Of a DNA stretch of 5,464 nt, positions 1 through 5,464 are shown piece after piece (the stretch's first letter is position 1; every line of letters starts with the position of its first letter). The stretch is from NCBI GenBank assembly GCA_937893635.1, contig CALBGF010000242.1:1-5464 (forward strand), written 5' to 3'. The notes under the pieces were generated by a model. It was given only the letters and a program-made list of their open reading frames with translations, ran no database searches and was not told where the DNA came from. This stretch comes from an uncultured Mollicutes bacterium. GTDB lineage: Bacteria > Bacillota_I > Bacilli_A > RFN20 > CAG-826. The position numbers were made by a program, and so were the translations under genes.

Positions 1-3
1 AAA

Positions 4-24
4 AATCCATAACTATTATGGATT
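4..24 (-). repeat. Perfect 9-bp inverted repeat, possible second terminator
   Basis: The arms AATCCATAA (4-12) and TTATGGATT (16-24) are perfectly complementary around a 3-base loop. Read on the minus strand, the hairpin is followed by at least three T's that run off the window edge. It could be a backup terminator for gap or the terminator of something outside the window. No gene lies between it and the gap terminator, and the T-tract cannot be judged here. Confidence 0.45.
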
Positions 25-58
25 AATATATTAAATTTTTCAATAATTCAAAACTATG

Positions 59-101
59 TTTTTTCATATTTTTATCTAAAATAACAAAAACATGAAAAAA
101 A
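59..101 (-). repeat. Long A/T inverted repeat behind the gap terminator
   Basis: A T-rich arm at 59-73 and an A-rich arm at 87-101 can pair over 15 positions around a short loop of about a dozen bases. The only non-Watson-Crick position is C91 against A68, which is a G-U pair in the minus-strand RNA. The right arm contains the terminator U-tract. Because the pairs are nearly all A-U it is a weak structure. It may be 3' end protection or simply a product of the local base composition. Confidence 0.35.
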
Positions 102-124
102 GCTCTCAGTTTTCACCAAGAGCT
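95..124 (-). terminator. Intrinsic terminator of gap
   Basis: On the minus strand the arms AGCTCTTGGT and ACTGAGAGCT form a 10-bp stem with two G-U pairs. They close a GAAA (GNRA-type) tetraloop, and the stem is followed directly by a run of six T's (100-95). It begins 19 bases after the gap stop codon. On the plus strand no T-run follows, so it works only for minus-strand transcripts. This is a textbook Rho-independent terminator. Confidence 0.92.
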
Positions 125-143
125 ATATGATTGCAATTAATAA

Positions 144-1175
144 CTAGCAGTGTTCTGCAAAGTATTTGATTGTACGAACCATTTGTGAAGTATAGCTGTT
201 TTCATTATCATACCATGAAACAACTTGAACTTCATATAAGCCATCAGCAATCTTTGTAACCATTGTTTGAGTTGCATCAAATAATGATCCATAAGTAATA
301 CCGATAATATCAGATGAAACTAATAATTCTTCTGTATAACCGAATGATTCATTGCTAGCAGCTTTCATAGCAGCATTGATAGCTTCTTTTGTTAAATCTT
401 CTGCTTTAACAACAGCTGTTAAAATTGTTGTTGATCCAGTTGGAACTGGTACACGTTGTGCAGAACCAATTAATTTTCCATTTAATTCTGGGATAACTAA
501 ACCGATTGCTTTAGCAGCACCTGTTGAGTTAGGAACAATGTTAACTGCAGCAGCACGTGCTCTTCTTAGATCACCTTTACGGTGTGGTCCATCAAGAACC
601 ATTTGGTCACCAGTATAAGCGTGAACTGTTAACATAATACCACTTTGAATTGGAGCAAAATCATTTAATGCTTTAGCCATTGGAGCTAAGCAGTTTGTTG
701 TACATGAAGCAGCAGAGATAATTTGATCTTCTTTTGTTAATGTTTCATGGTTAACAGAGTAAACGATTGTCTTTAAATCTTTTCCTGCAGGAGCAGAAAT
801 AACAACTTTCTTTGCACCAGCATTGATGTGAGCCATTGATTTTTCTTTTGAGCAGTAGAAACCTGTACATTCTAATACAACGTCAACATCTAATTCTTTC
901 CATGGGCAGTTGTTTGCGTCTTTTTCAGCATAGATTCTGATTTTGTGACCATCAACAGCAATCCATCCTTCTGCTTCATCATCTGCAGAGCATGTAACTT
1001 TATCTGCTAATGCATATCTACCTTGTGCTGAATCATACTTTAATAAATGAGCCAACATTTTTGGGCTTGTTAAATCGTTGATTGCAACAATTTCGTATCC
1101 TTCTGCACCAAACATTTGTCTGAATGCTAAACGGCCGATACGTCCAAATCCGTTAATTGCGACTTTTACTGACAT
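144..1175 (-). CDS. gap: Glyceraldehyde-3-phosphate dehydrogenase, NAD-dependent (type I)
   Basis: This is the cytoplasmic glycolytic enzyme that converts glyceraldehyde 3-phosphate, NAD+ and phosphate to 1,3-bisphosphoglycerate, normally as a homotetramer. The 343 residues are complete. The N-terminal Rossmann domain begins with NGFGRIGR (8-15). Asp34 in the IND motif is the usual NAD-selecting acidic residue. The catalytic site is SCTTN with Cys158, and His185 in TVHAYTGDQ completes the pair. Phosphate-binding segments NSTGAAKA (216-223) and RVPVPTGS (241-248) and the nicotinamide-contacting Asn324 in WYDNEN are present. The [16 protein letters not shown] segment is of the Streptococcus/Clostridium kind rather than Bacillus GapA. 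The length is slightly above the usual 331-337, with a short extension around 63-70. The start is supported by AGGAGG (1191-1186) 10 bases upstream. Flanked by its own leader and terminator, it looks monocistronic. No cggR lies upstream. Confidence 0.98.
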   Translation of the reverse strand: MSVKVAINGFGRIGRLAFRQMFGAEGYEIVAINDLTSPKMLAHLLKYDSAQGRYALADKVTCSADDEAEGWIAVDGHKIRIYAEKDANNCPWKELDVDVVLECTGFYCSKEKSMAHINAGAKKVVISAPAGKDLKTIVYSVNHETLTKEDQIISAASCTTNCLAPMAKALNDFAPIQSGIMLTVHAYTGDQMVLDGPHRKGDLRRARAAAVNIVPNSTGAAKAIGLVIPELNGKLIGSAQRVPVPTGSTTILTAVVKAEDLTKEAINAAMKAASNESFGYTEELLVSSDIIGITYGSLFDATQTMVTKIADGLYEVQVVSWYDNENSYTSQMVRTIKYFAEHC

Positions 1176-1185
1176 AATTAAATAT

Positions 1186-1191
1186 CCTCCT
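1186..1191 (-). promoter_or_regulatory. Ribosome binding site of gap
   Basis: A perfect AGGAGG lies on the minus strand 10 bases before the gap ATG. Such a strong site fits a highly expressed glycolytic gene and fixes the start codon. Confidence 0.9.
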
Positions 1192-1215
1192 ATAAATATG
1201 TTTAGTTTGTCTACA

Positions 1216-1242
1216 TCTATATATTGCCATTTTTTAAAACAA
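1216..1242 (-). promoter_or_regulatory. Tentative gap promoter
   Basis: On the minus strand a TTGTTT (1242-1237) is followed 15 bases later by TATAGA (1221-1216). The -10 is acceptable, but the -35 is poor and the spacing short. An alternative is the TATAAT at 1296-1291, further upstream, which lacks a recognisable -35. The 1176-1310 region must hold the gap promoter, since no other gene lies between argS and gap, but the exact element is uncertain. Confidence 0.3.
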
Positions 1243-1263
1243 AAATGAATATATATTTTAAAT

Positions 1264-1277
1264 TGTAAGCGCTTTTC
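1264..1277 (-). promoter_or_regulatory. cre-like CcpA operator upstream of gap
   Basis: The plus strand reads TGTAAGCGCTTTTC, which matches the palindromic catabolite-responsive element TGAAAGCGCTTTCA at 11 of 14 positions and keeps the full AAGCGCTT core. It stands out in an otherwise almost pure A/T stretch. It lies about 90 bases upstream of the gap start, within the region between argS and gap. If the promoter near 1216-1242 is right, the site lies upstream of the -35, where CcpA can activate. If the TATAAT at 1296-1291 is used, it lies just downstream of the start site and would repress. No CcpA gene is visible here, so binding is an inference from the family consensus. Confidence 0.55.
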
Positions 1278-1310
1278 TTTTTCTTTTTATATTATATATA
1301 AAAACTTTTA

Positions 1311-2960
1311 TTACATTTTTTCTTTTGCTTCAATACCAATTAGGTTTAAAGCGTTCTTTAAAGTTACCATTGTTGCTAATACTAAGCCTAAACGTTGATT
1401 AGATAATTCAATATTTGCGTCATCATGAATACGGAAAGAACCATAGTAACTATGGAAGTATTGCGCTAATTTTTGGACATAGTTACAAATCTTATTTGGC
1501 ATTCTTGTTTTAGCGGCATCCGCAACAACACTTGGGAACTCATTAATATGTTTAAGTAATAAAGTTTCTTTTTCTTCTTTTAATAAATTATAGTCATTTA
1601 CTTTTTCAAATTTTGGACTTGAAGCAACAATAGAATTCATACGTGCATAAGCATATTGGACATAGAACACTGGATTGTCTGCTGTTTGTTTACGCGCAAG
1701 TCCTAAATCAAAATCAAAGTGAGTAGCAACATCTTTACAAACAAAGAAATATCTAGCGGCATCAACGCCAATATCATCACATAATTCACGAATTGTAACA
1801 GCGTTACCTGTACGCTTAGACATTTTAACTTCAACGCCATCATCAACTAAACGTACCATTTGGATTAAATCTACTTCTAAGACATCTTTAGGATATCCAA
1901 GAGCCTCTAAAGCACATTGCATACGTTTAACATAGCCATGATGATCAGCGCCCCAGAAGTTAACTAATTTGTTATATCCTCTTTCAAGTTTATAAACGTG
2001 ATTAGCAATATCTGGAGTTAAATATGTATATAATCCATCATTTTTCTTTAAAACACGATCTTTGTCATCACCATATTCGCTAGATTTAAACCATAAAGCG
2101 CCATCTTGTTCATAAGTTAAACCCATTGATTTCATTTTGTCTAAAACATCTTTTATACGTTTGGCATTATCTAAATAAAAGAATCTTTCATGAATCCAAG
2201 AATCAAATCCGACACGATAATAATCTAAGTCACGTTTAATTTTATTTAATTCTAATTCAATACCTTTATCTTTAAAATATTCTTTACGTTCATTAACATC
2301 AGCGTTAAGCCATTTATCACCATCAGTGTCTGCTAAATCATGAGCTAATTTAATAACATCTGGTCCATGGTATCCATCTTCTGGAAGGGGATAACTTTTT
2401 CCAAAGCAATCAAAATATCTAGAAATAAGAGATTCCGCAAGCATATCAATTTGATGTCCAGCATCATTAACATAGTATTCACGTAAAACATCATAGCCGG
2501 AGAAATTCATTAAACGAGTAACACTATCTCCCCAAGCAGCGCCACGGGCATGTCCTAAATGTAAATCTCCTGTCGGATTAGCGGAAACATATTCCACTAA
2601 AACTTTTTCTCCATTACCAATATTATTTCTTCCATAATTCTCATTTTGTTCAAGAATATTATTAATAATATTTGCTAAAGAGGATTTTTTCATTTTAAAG
2701 TTAATAAATCCTGGATTAGCAACAGTAATTGACTCAACATTATCTAATACTTTTTCTAATTCTTCTTTTACTTTTTCGGCAATAGCTTTTGGATTTTGAT
2801 GAAGAGTCTTAGCTAAGCGCATTGCGATATTAGTGGAATAATCACCAAAACTATTATCACGTGGTATTTCAATCATAATTAAGTCTTTTACATCATCTAA
2901 ATCAAAGGCATTTTTAACTGCAGTTTCAATCGCAGATTTTAAATTTGTTTCTAAATCCAT
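1311..2960 (-). CDS. argS: Arginyl-tRNA synthetase
   Basis: A class I aminoacyl-tRNA synthetase that attaches arginine to tRNA-Arg in the cytoplasm, in a reaction that needs the tRNA for amino-acid activation. All 549 residues appear intact, which is the normal bacterial length. The N-terminal Add1 (Arg-tRNA recognition) domain covers roughly 1-90 with the typical FGDYSTNIAM segment (38-47). The catalytic domain carries the HIGH-type motif HLGH (134-137) in ANPTGDLHLGHARG, the conserved WGADHHGYVKRM (336-347), and KMSKR (379-383), the second ATP-binding signature. A helical anticodon-binding domain follows from about 430 and ends in the typical ALNLIGIEAKEKM. The start is fixed by family alignment and an in-frame stop a short way upstream. 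The nearest Shine-Dalgarno-like GAAAGG (2981-2976) is 15 bases away, so initiation is probably weak. The 91-base leader is too short for a T-box and lacks its motifs. No strong terminator separates it from gap. Confidence 0.97.
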   Translation of the reverse strand: MDLETNLKSAIETAVKNAFDLDDVKDLIMIEIPRDNSFGDYSTNIAMRLAKTLHQNPKAIAEKVKEELEKVLDNVESITVANPGFINFKMKKSSLANIINNILEQNENYGRNNIGNGEKVLVEYVSANPTGDLHLGHARGAAWGDSVTRLMNFSGYDVLREYYVNDAGHQIDMLAESLISRYFDCFGKSYPLPEDGYHGPDVIKLAHDLADTDGDKWLNADVNERKEYFKDKGIELELNKIKRDLDYYRVGFDSWIHERFFYLDNAKRIKDVLDKMKSMGLTYEQDGALWFKSSEYGDDKDRVLKKNDGLYTYLTPDIANHVYKLERGYNKLVNFWGADHHGYVKRMQCALEALGYPKDVLEVDLIQMVRLVDDGVEVKMSKRTGNAVTIRELCDDIGVDAARYFFVCKDVATHFDFDLGLARKQTADNPVFYVQYAYARMNSIVASSPKFEKVNDYNLLKEEKETLLLKHINEFPSVVADAAKTRMPNKICNYVQKLAQYFHSYYGSFRIHDDANIELSNQRLGLVLATMVTLKNALNLIGIEAKEKM

Positions 2961-3025
2961 AATAAATTTTATCTACCTTTCTATCACTTTCAATAATTTG
3001 TTTTATTCTTCTTTATTGATTTGCT

Positions 3026-3045
3026 TAAATATAATACTATATTTA
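3026..3045. repeat. A/T dyad before argS, overlapping a possible -10
   Basis: TAAATATA (3026-3033) and TATATTTA (3038-3045) form a perfect 8-bp inverted repeat around ATAC. On the minus strand it contains TATTAT (3036-3031), a plausible -10 for argS, although no good -35 is seen 16-18 bases upstream of it. It is neither a convincing terminator for the methyltransferase gene (no G/C pair in the stem, no U-tract) nor a proven operator. Confidence 0.25.
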
Positions 3046-3051
3046 TCTTTC

Positions 3052-3687
3052 TTATTCTAGATTATTATTGTTATTTTTTCTTGCTACTACAAAACATTCT
3101 GGAAAATCATTACCATATATGAGTTCATTATGAATAATGTTCCAATTGTTTTCACTCAAAAATTCCATATATTTTTTATCCGTCCATTTAGAATATGTCT
3201 TAAATCCACCTAACACCATTAAAATAATTTTTGGTGTAATATGTCCCATATTCCTTGTGTATGTTGGAGCGATTAAAAGGCCATCGTCTTTTAGCACTCT
3301 TCTTATTTCATTAAGTGCTTTAATTGGATCAGGAATAATATGCAAACAATTAGCAATTACAATCGCATCAAATGTTTTATCAGTGTATGGCATATTAGTG
3401 CAATCACATACTTCTAATGTAACATTACTTGGTAAATCTAGCTTTTTAGCCTCATTAACCATCTCTTGAGAATAGTCTGTGGCAATCAAAGTTTTAGAAT
3501 TATTCGCAATAGCTTTAGTTAACATTGCTGGTCCCATAGCCAATTCTAAAACATTCATATCTTTATTTAAAAAATTAGTTATACTACTTTCTAATTTCTG
3601 AAAAAACATTTCACTTTTTTTATTATTTCTTTGCATTTTCTGATATCTTTTAGCATTTCGATCCCAAAATTTTTTATTATTATTCAT
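3052..3687 (-). CDS. Class I SAM-dependent methyltransferase (Methyltransf_11-like)
   Basis: A small soluble methyltransferase with a Rossmann-like fold that transfers a methyl group from S-adenosylmethionine. The substrate cannot be told from the sequence. Numbering from the preferred start (211 aa), motif I is VLELAMGPA (46-54), with Ala replacing the usual first glycine. The acidic end of strand 2 is ATDYS (69-73, Asp71). DCTNMPYTDKTFDAIV (95-110) holds the acidic motif before strand 4, and EIRRVLKDDGLLIAP (127-141) is the usual post-motif helix and strand. The N-terminal FWDRNAKRYQKM resembles UbiE/phospholipid-type methyltransferases. The C-terminus ends in five asparagines from an AAT-type triplet run. 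An ATG 18 bases upstream (3705) is less likely, because AGGAG (3700-3696) sits 8 bases before the internal ATG. It follows a terminator and a palindromic putative operator, so it seems to be transcribed separately from the genes to its right. Confidence 0.88.
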   Translation of the reverse strand: MNNNKKFWDRNAKRYQKMQRNNKKSEMFFQKLESSITNFLNKDMNVLELAMGPAMLTKAIANNSKTLIATDYSQEMVNEAKKLDLPSNVTLEVCDCTNMPYTDKTFDAIVIANCLHIIPDPIKALNEIRRVLKDDGLLIAPTYTRNMGHITPKIILMVLGGFKTYSKWTDKKYMEFLSENNWNIIHNELIYGNDFPECFVVARKNNNNNLE

Positions 3688-3695
3688 AGTAATTA

Positions 3696-3700
3696 CTCCT
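3696..3700 (-). promoter_or_regulatory. Ribosome binding site that fixes the methyltransferase start
   Basis: AGGAG on the minus strand lies 8 bases before the ATG at 3687. It falls inside the six-codon extension that would result from starting at 3705, and so supports the shorter 211-residue protein. Confidence 0.8.
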
Positions 3701-3704
3701 ATCA

Positions 3705-3718
3705 TTAGTGTACACTAA
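3705..3718. promoter_or_regulatory. Perfect 14-bp palindrome, probable repressor operator
   Basis: TTAGTGTACACTAA is its own reverse complement over all 14 bases. It lies a few bases upstream of the methyltransferase ribosome binding site. A possible promoter pairs TTGCTT (3735-3730) with TACACT (3712-3707) at 17-base spacing, so the palindrome would cover the -10. That -10 is weak and would give a very short leader. Position and symmetry fit an operator for a dimeric repressor such as a TetR or GntR/YtrA type. The TetR gene nearby is one candidate, but no second copy of the sequence was found in the window. Confidence 0.55.
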
Positions 3719-3733
3719 CAAAGTATTAAAAGC

Positions 3734-3773
3734 AAAAAAACTAGAAACTTTTCATCATTCAGTTCTAGTTTTT
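3734..3773 (-). terminator. Intrinsic terminator of the TetR/membrane-protein operon
   Basis: On the minus strand AAAAACTAGAA (3773-3763) pairs with TTCTAGTTTTT (3746-3736) around a 16-base loop, and the descending arm ends in a seven-T run (3740-3734). The ascending arm lies inside the last codons of the six-TM gene and the stop codon is in the loop. Because its flanks are symmetric A- and T-runs, it could also stop plus-strand transcripts. It separates the three-gene operon from the methyltransferase gene. Confidence 0.8.
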
Positions 3774-4417
3774 AAGTTAATATTAAGATTCTTTTTAAAT
3801 GTATAAATGGAAATAATAGATATTGCTAATAACATTGCAATTGTTGTAACTATTGATAATGTATACATATCCGCATCATTTCCACTAGAAGCCACAATCG
3901 TAAGCGTGTTTTGTAACGTTAGAATAGACATTGCCGCATCAAATAGATTTACCATTCTTACTTGTTTATAGATAAGATTTTGTTCTTTTTGCACTTTACA
4001 AAATTTAATTATTGCTAAGGTAACTTTATAAGTGGTATAAGCGGCGACTGCAATCGCAGATATAAGCGATAAATTTACTTCTTTTTGATGATTGATAAGC
4101 AAAATTGCTGGCAAAATCATAGCCAAGTTCATAATAAACATAATTACTGATGTTGAGATATAAATTTGTTTATCTCTTTTTATATCTTTTTCATCCTCTT
4201 TTTTACTTTTCTTTTCTCTTACATATAAGATCATTCTAACAGTAAGAAGTAATAGATAATACGTAAATATTGCTATATTCCAAATAACATTTTTATAAAA
4301 TCCCACTACTCCATTATAGATGCAAAAGAACAAAGCAAAACAAACAGATATTAAAAAGGCATATTTTTTACAAAAAGCAATAATTTTACTAATAAATTTT
4401 TTAATTGATTTAATCAT
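3755..4417 (-). CDS. Multi-pass membrane protein of unknown function
   Basis: An integral membrane protein of 220 residues with about six hydrophobic segments: roughly 19-38, 43-66, 86-108, 115-138, 156-176 and 184-206. A strongly basic and charged loop (67-85, rich in Lys, Glu and Asp) between segments 2 and 3 and the basic N-terminus suggest that both face the cytoplasm. Notable motifs are YNGVVGFYKNVIWN (34-47), AAYTTYKVT (125-133) and the LFDAAMSILTLQNTL stretch (158-172). I do not recognise a named transporter or enzyme family and see no ATP-binding or catalytic motif. Its ATG lies 9 bases after the TetR stop codon, and its Shine-Dalgarno (AGTAGGA) includes that TAG stop, which implies translational coupling. 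It is the last gene of the operon and ends in TGA within the terminator hairpin. A TetR-controlled transporter or stress-response membrane protein is possible but inferred only from context. Confidence 0.8.
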   Translation of the reverse strand: MIKSIKKFISKIIAFCKKYAFLISVCFALFFCIYNGVVGFYKNVIWNIAIFTYYLLLLTVRMILYVREKKSKKEDEKDIKRDKQIYISTSVIMFIMNLAMILPAILLINHQKEVNLSLISAIAVAAYTTYKVTLAIIKFCKVQKEQNLIYKQVRMVNLFDAAMSILTLQNTLTIVASSGNDADMYTLSIVTTIAMLLAISIISIYTFKKNLNINLKTRTE

Positions 4418-4426
4418 TTACTAATC

Positions 4427-5020
4427 CTACTTTACATTACCAGTGGGAGTATATTTCATAATAATATTCATAATTTTATCAATTGACTCTTTACAATCAT
4501 CCGCTAACCAAAGCATGATAACCGCTAATATGCCTTTAGAATAAAATGTTAAAGCATATTTTTGTTCATCACGTGGCACATTTAGTTTATCCATAATTGG
4601 TTCAAATAATTCTTGATACATTTTTTCAAATGTTGATTCTGAATTAAATAGTTCTGGGCGATCATGAATTAATTTGAATACTTTCTTATTTTCTTTGATG
4701 AATTCCAAATATGGTTTTAAATAATCTGGCGTTATAAGTACTAACTCATTCTTATTTTTTGATACTTTCCAATCACCTTTAAATGTGTCTTTTTTACTTC
4801 CAAATGATTCATAAAATTTTTTATTAATCATTGCAATAGTTTCTTTTAATAAATCATCCATTGTTTCATAATGAAGATAAAAAGTAGAGCGATTAACACC
4901 AGCTTTTTGGCATATTTCTTTTACTGTTATATATTGATAATCTTTCTTTTCTAAAAGTAATAGTAATGCCTCATCCATAAGTATGGCGGTATTAAAATAT
5001 TTGCTTTGAAATTTATCCAT
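4427..5020 (-). CDS. TetR/AcrR-family transcriptional regulator
   Basis: A DNA-binding repressor-type protein of 197 residues, likely acting as a dimer. The N-terminal TetR_N domain (about 7-55) holds the helix-turn-helix ITVKEICQKAGVNRSTFYLH (31-50) followed by YETMDDLL, the family signature. The all-helical C-terminal part (about 100-190), with LWLADDCKES near 170-179, resembles the TetR_C domain found in many Firmicutes regulators (PF14278-like). The ligand cannot be predicted. An in-frame TTG at 5038 would add six residues but has no ribosome binding site. The ATG at 5020 has GGGTGG (5030-5025) four bases before it and is preferred, though this SD is unusual and close. It lies between two membrane-protein genes (21 bases after the first, 9 before the next), so it probably controls its own operon in response to a membrane-active or small-molecule signal. 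Confidence 0.93.
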   Translation of the reverse strand: MDKFQSKYFNTAILMDEALLLLLEKKDYQYITVKEICQKAGVNRSTFYLHYETMDDLLKETIAMINKKFYESFGSKKDTFKGDWKVSKNKNELVLITPDYLKPYLEFIKENKKVFKLIHDRPELFNSESTFEKMYQELFEPIMDKLNVPRDEQKYALTFYSKGILAVIMLWLADDCKESIDKIMNIIMKYTPTGNVK

Positions 5021-5041
5021 AACGCCACCCACTTTCAATAA

Positions 5042-5401
5042 TTATTTTTCTTGTTCAGAGATTTCTTTAGCTAATGTCACAATATCATAAGCATATTTTT
5101 GTTTGCCTTTGGCCAATATCTTCTTATATATTGGATAATTAAATCCTACCATAGCCATACCAATAATGCCAATAATAATGCCTAACACCATCATTAATGT
5201 ACTTCCATCTCCAATTACTTTCATAGATAAGCACATTCCTACCCCTAATACTAATGAGCCAATAATACCGAAAGTATATCCGAATATATTAGCAGGTGCT
5301 TTAGCCTTTGCATCAAGTTTTTTTAACGCTACTACTTTTGATGTATCCTTTGGTGCGTATTCATTTGCAATTGATTCTGCATAAATTTTATCTGTGTTCA
5401 T
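5042..5401 (-). CDS. Small two-TM membrane protein of unknown function
   Basis: A 119-residue protein with a soluble, charged N-terminus (MNTDKIYAESIANEYAPKDT), then a Lys/Ala-rich amphipathic stretch (22-36), two hydrophobic membrane segments (about 37-60 and 68-92) joined by a short loop with GDGST, and a basic, helical C-terminal tail (93-119). Both ends are likely cytoplasmic, giving a helical hairpin. There is no signal peptide, catalytic motif or metal site that I can name. It looks like a conserved hypothetical protein of Firmicutes, not a random ORF: it has a perfect AGGAGG (5416-5411) 9 bases before the ATG and normal codon use. It is the first gene of the operon in this window, followed after 21 bases by the TetR gene. 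It could be a partner or modulator of the six-TM protein two genes on, but that is inference from order only. Confidence 0.82.
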   Translation of the reverse strand: MNTDKIYAESIANEYAPKDTSKVVALKKLDAKAKAPANIFGYTFGIIGSLVLGVGMCLSMKVIGDGSTLMMVLGIIIGIIGMAMVGFNYPIYKKILAKGKQKYAYDIVTLAKEISEQEK

Positions 5402-5410
5402 AATTTAATT

Positions 5411-5416
5411 CCTCCT
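5411..5416 (-). promoter_or_regulatory. Ribosome binding site of the small membrane protein
   Basis: A perfect AGGAGG lies on the minus strand with 9-base spacing to the ATG at 5401. It confirms the start. Confidence 0.85.
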
Positions 5417-5442
5417 ATCGAACAACTATAGTTTATGTTGAT
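5417..5442 (-). promoter_or_regulatory. Probable operon promoter with dyad, candidate operator
   Basis: AACTATAGTT (5424-5433) is a perfect 10-bp palindrome and contains TATAGT on the minus strand (5430-5425), one mismatch from the -10 consensus and just upstream of the ribosome binding site. It is flanked by imperfect inverted repeats, ATCGAACA (5417-5424) and TGTTGAT (5436-5442), which match if one base is bulged. No good -35 lies at 16-18 bases. A dyad over a -10 in front of a TetR operon is where an autoregulatory operator would be expected, but the symmetry is modest in such AT-rich DNA. Confidence 0.35.
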
Positions 5443-5464
5443 AAGAGCATTAATTAAACAACAC

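Noticed and set aside
352..618. Plus-strand open frame of 88 codons
   Set aside because: It lies wholly antisense to gap, has no ribosome binding site, and its product looks like a by-product of gap codon use.
1284..1306. A/T hairpin TTTTTATA/TATAAAAA as an argS terminator
   Set aside because: The stem has no G/C pair and no U-tract follows on the minus strand. It is more likely part of the AT-rich promoter region of gap.
3060..3075. AAT triplet run (five Asn codons) as a phase-variation repeat
   Set aside because: It is short, includes a variant codon, and lies at the extreme C-terminus, where changes in triplet number would not shift the frame.
3137..3469. Plus-strand open frame of 110 codons
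   Set aside because: It lies antisense to the methyltransferase gene, which has clear family motifs. No SD and no recognisable domain; its hydrophobicity follows from the complementary codons.
5021..5038. TTG start adding six residues to the TetR protein
   Set aside because: No Shine-Dalgarno precedes the TTG, it begins only three bases after the upstream stop codon, and the ATG at 5020 has a GGGTGG in front of it.
5166..5384. Plus-strand open frame of 72 codons
   Set aside because: It is antisense to the small membrane protein gene, which has a perfect ribosome binding site. No independent support.

Overview
This window comes from a very AT-rich, low-GC Gram-positive type bacterium. A Bacillota lineage (Bacilli, Erysipelotrichia or a relative) is most likely. 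The evidence is strong AGGAGG ribosome binding sites, a Streptococcus/Clostridium-like GAPDH, a cre-like operator and U-tract intrinsic terminators. The genetic code is the standard bacterial one: tryptophans are encoded by TGG and one gene (the six-TM protein) ends in TGA, which argues against Mycoplasma/Spiroplasma with code 4. A genus cannot be named from this sequence.

All six genes lie on the minus strand, so transcription runs from the right edge to the left. In that order: (1) a three-gene operon at 5401-3755 encodes a small two-TM protein, a TetR-family regulator and a multi-TM protein of unknown function, and ends at an intrinsic terminator (3773-3734). (2) A class I SAM-dependent methyltransferase (3687-3052) has a perfect 14-bp palindrome (TTAGTGTACACTAA) just upstream of its ribosome binding site. 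(3) argS (2960-1311) encodes arginyl-tRNA synthetase. (4) gap (1175-144) encodes glycolytic GAPDH, with a cre-like site far upstream and a GNRA-loop terminator behind it.

The left half (gap, argS) is core metabolism. The right half is accessory-looking: a regulator with two membrane proteins, and next to it an independently controlled methyltransferase. The tight packing of the first three genes (intergenic distances of 21 and 9 bases from the preferred starts, with the SD of the third overlapping the stop of the second) points to a self-regulated membrane-protein cassette. The palindrome before the methyltransferase suggests that this gene is also under a dedicated repressor. Whether the TetR protein acts on it is unproven.

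No tRNA, rRNA, CRISPR array, insertion sequence or phage gene was seen. The longest stretches without a gene are 1-143 (terminator and inverted repeats) and 1176-1310 (gap promoter region). No wholly new system is evident. The best candidates for novelty are the TetR/membrane cassette and the palindrome-controlled methyltransferase.
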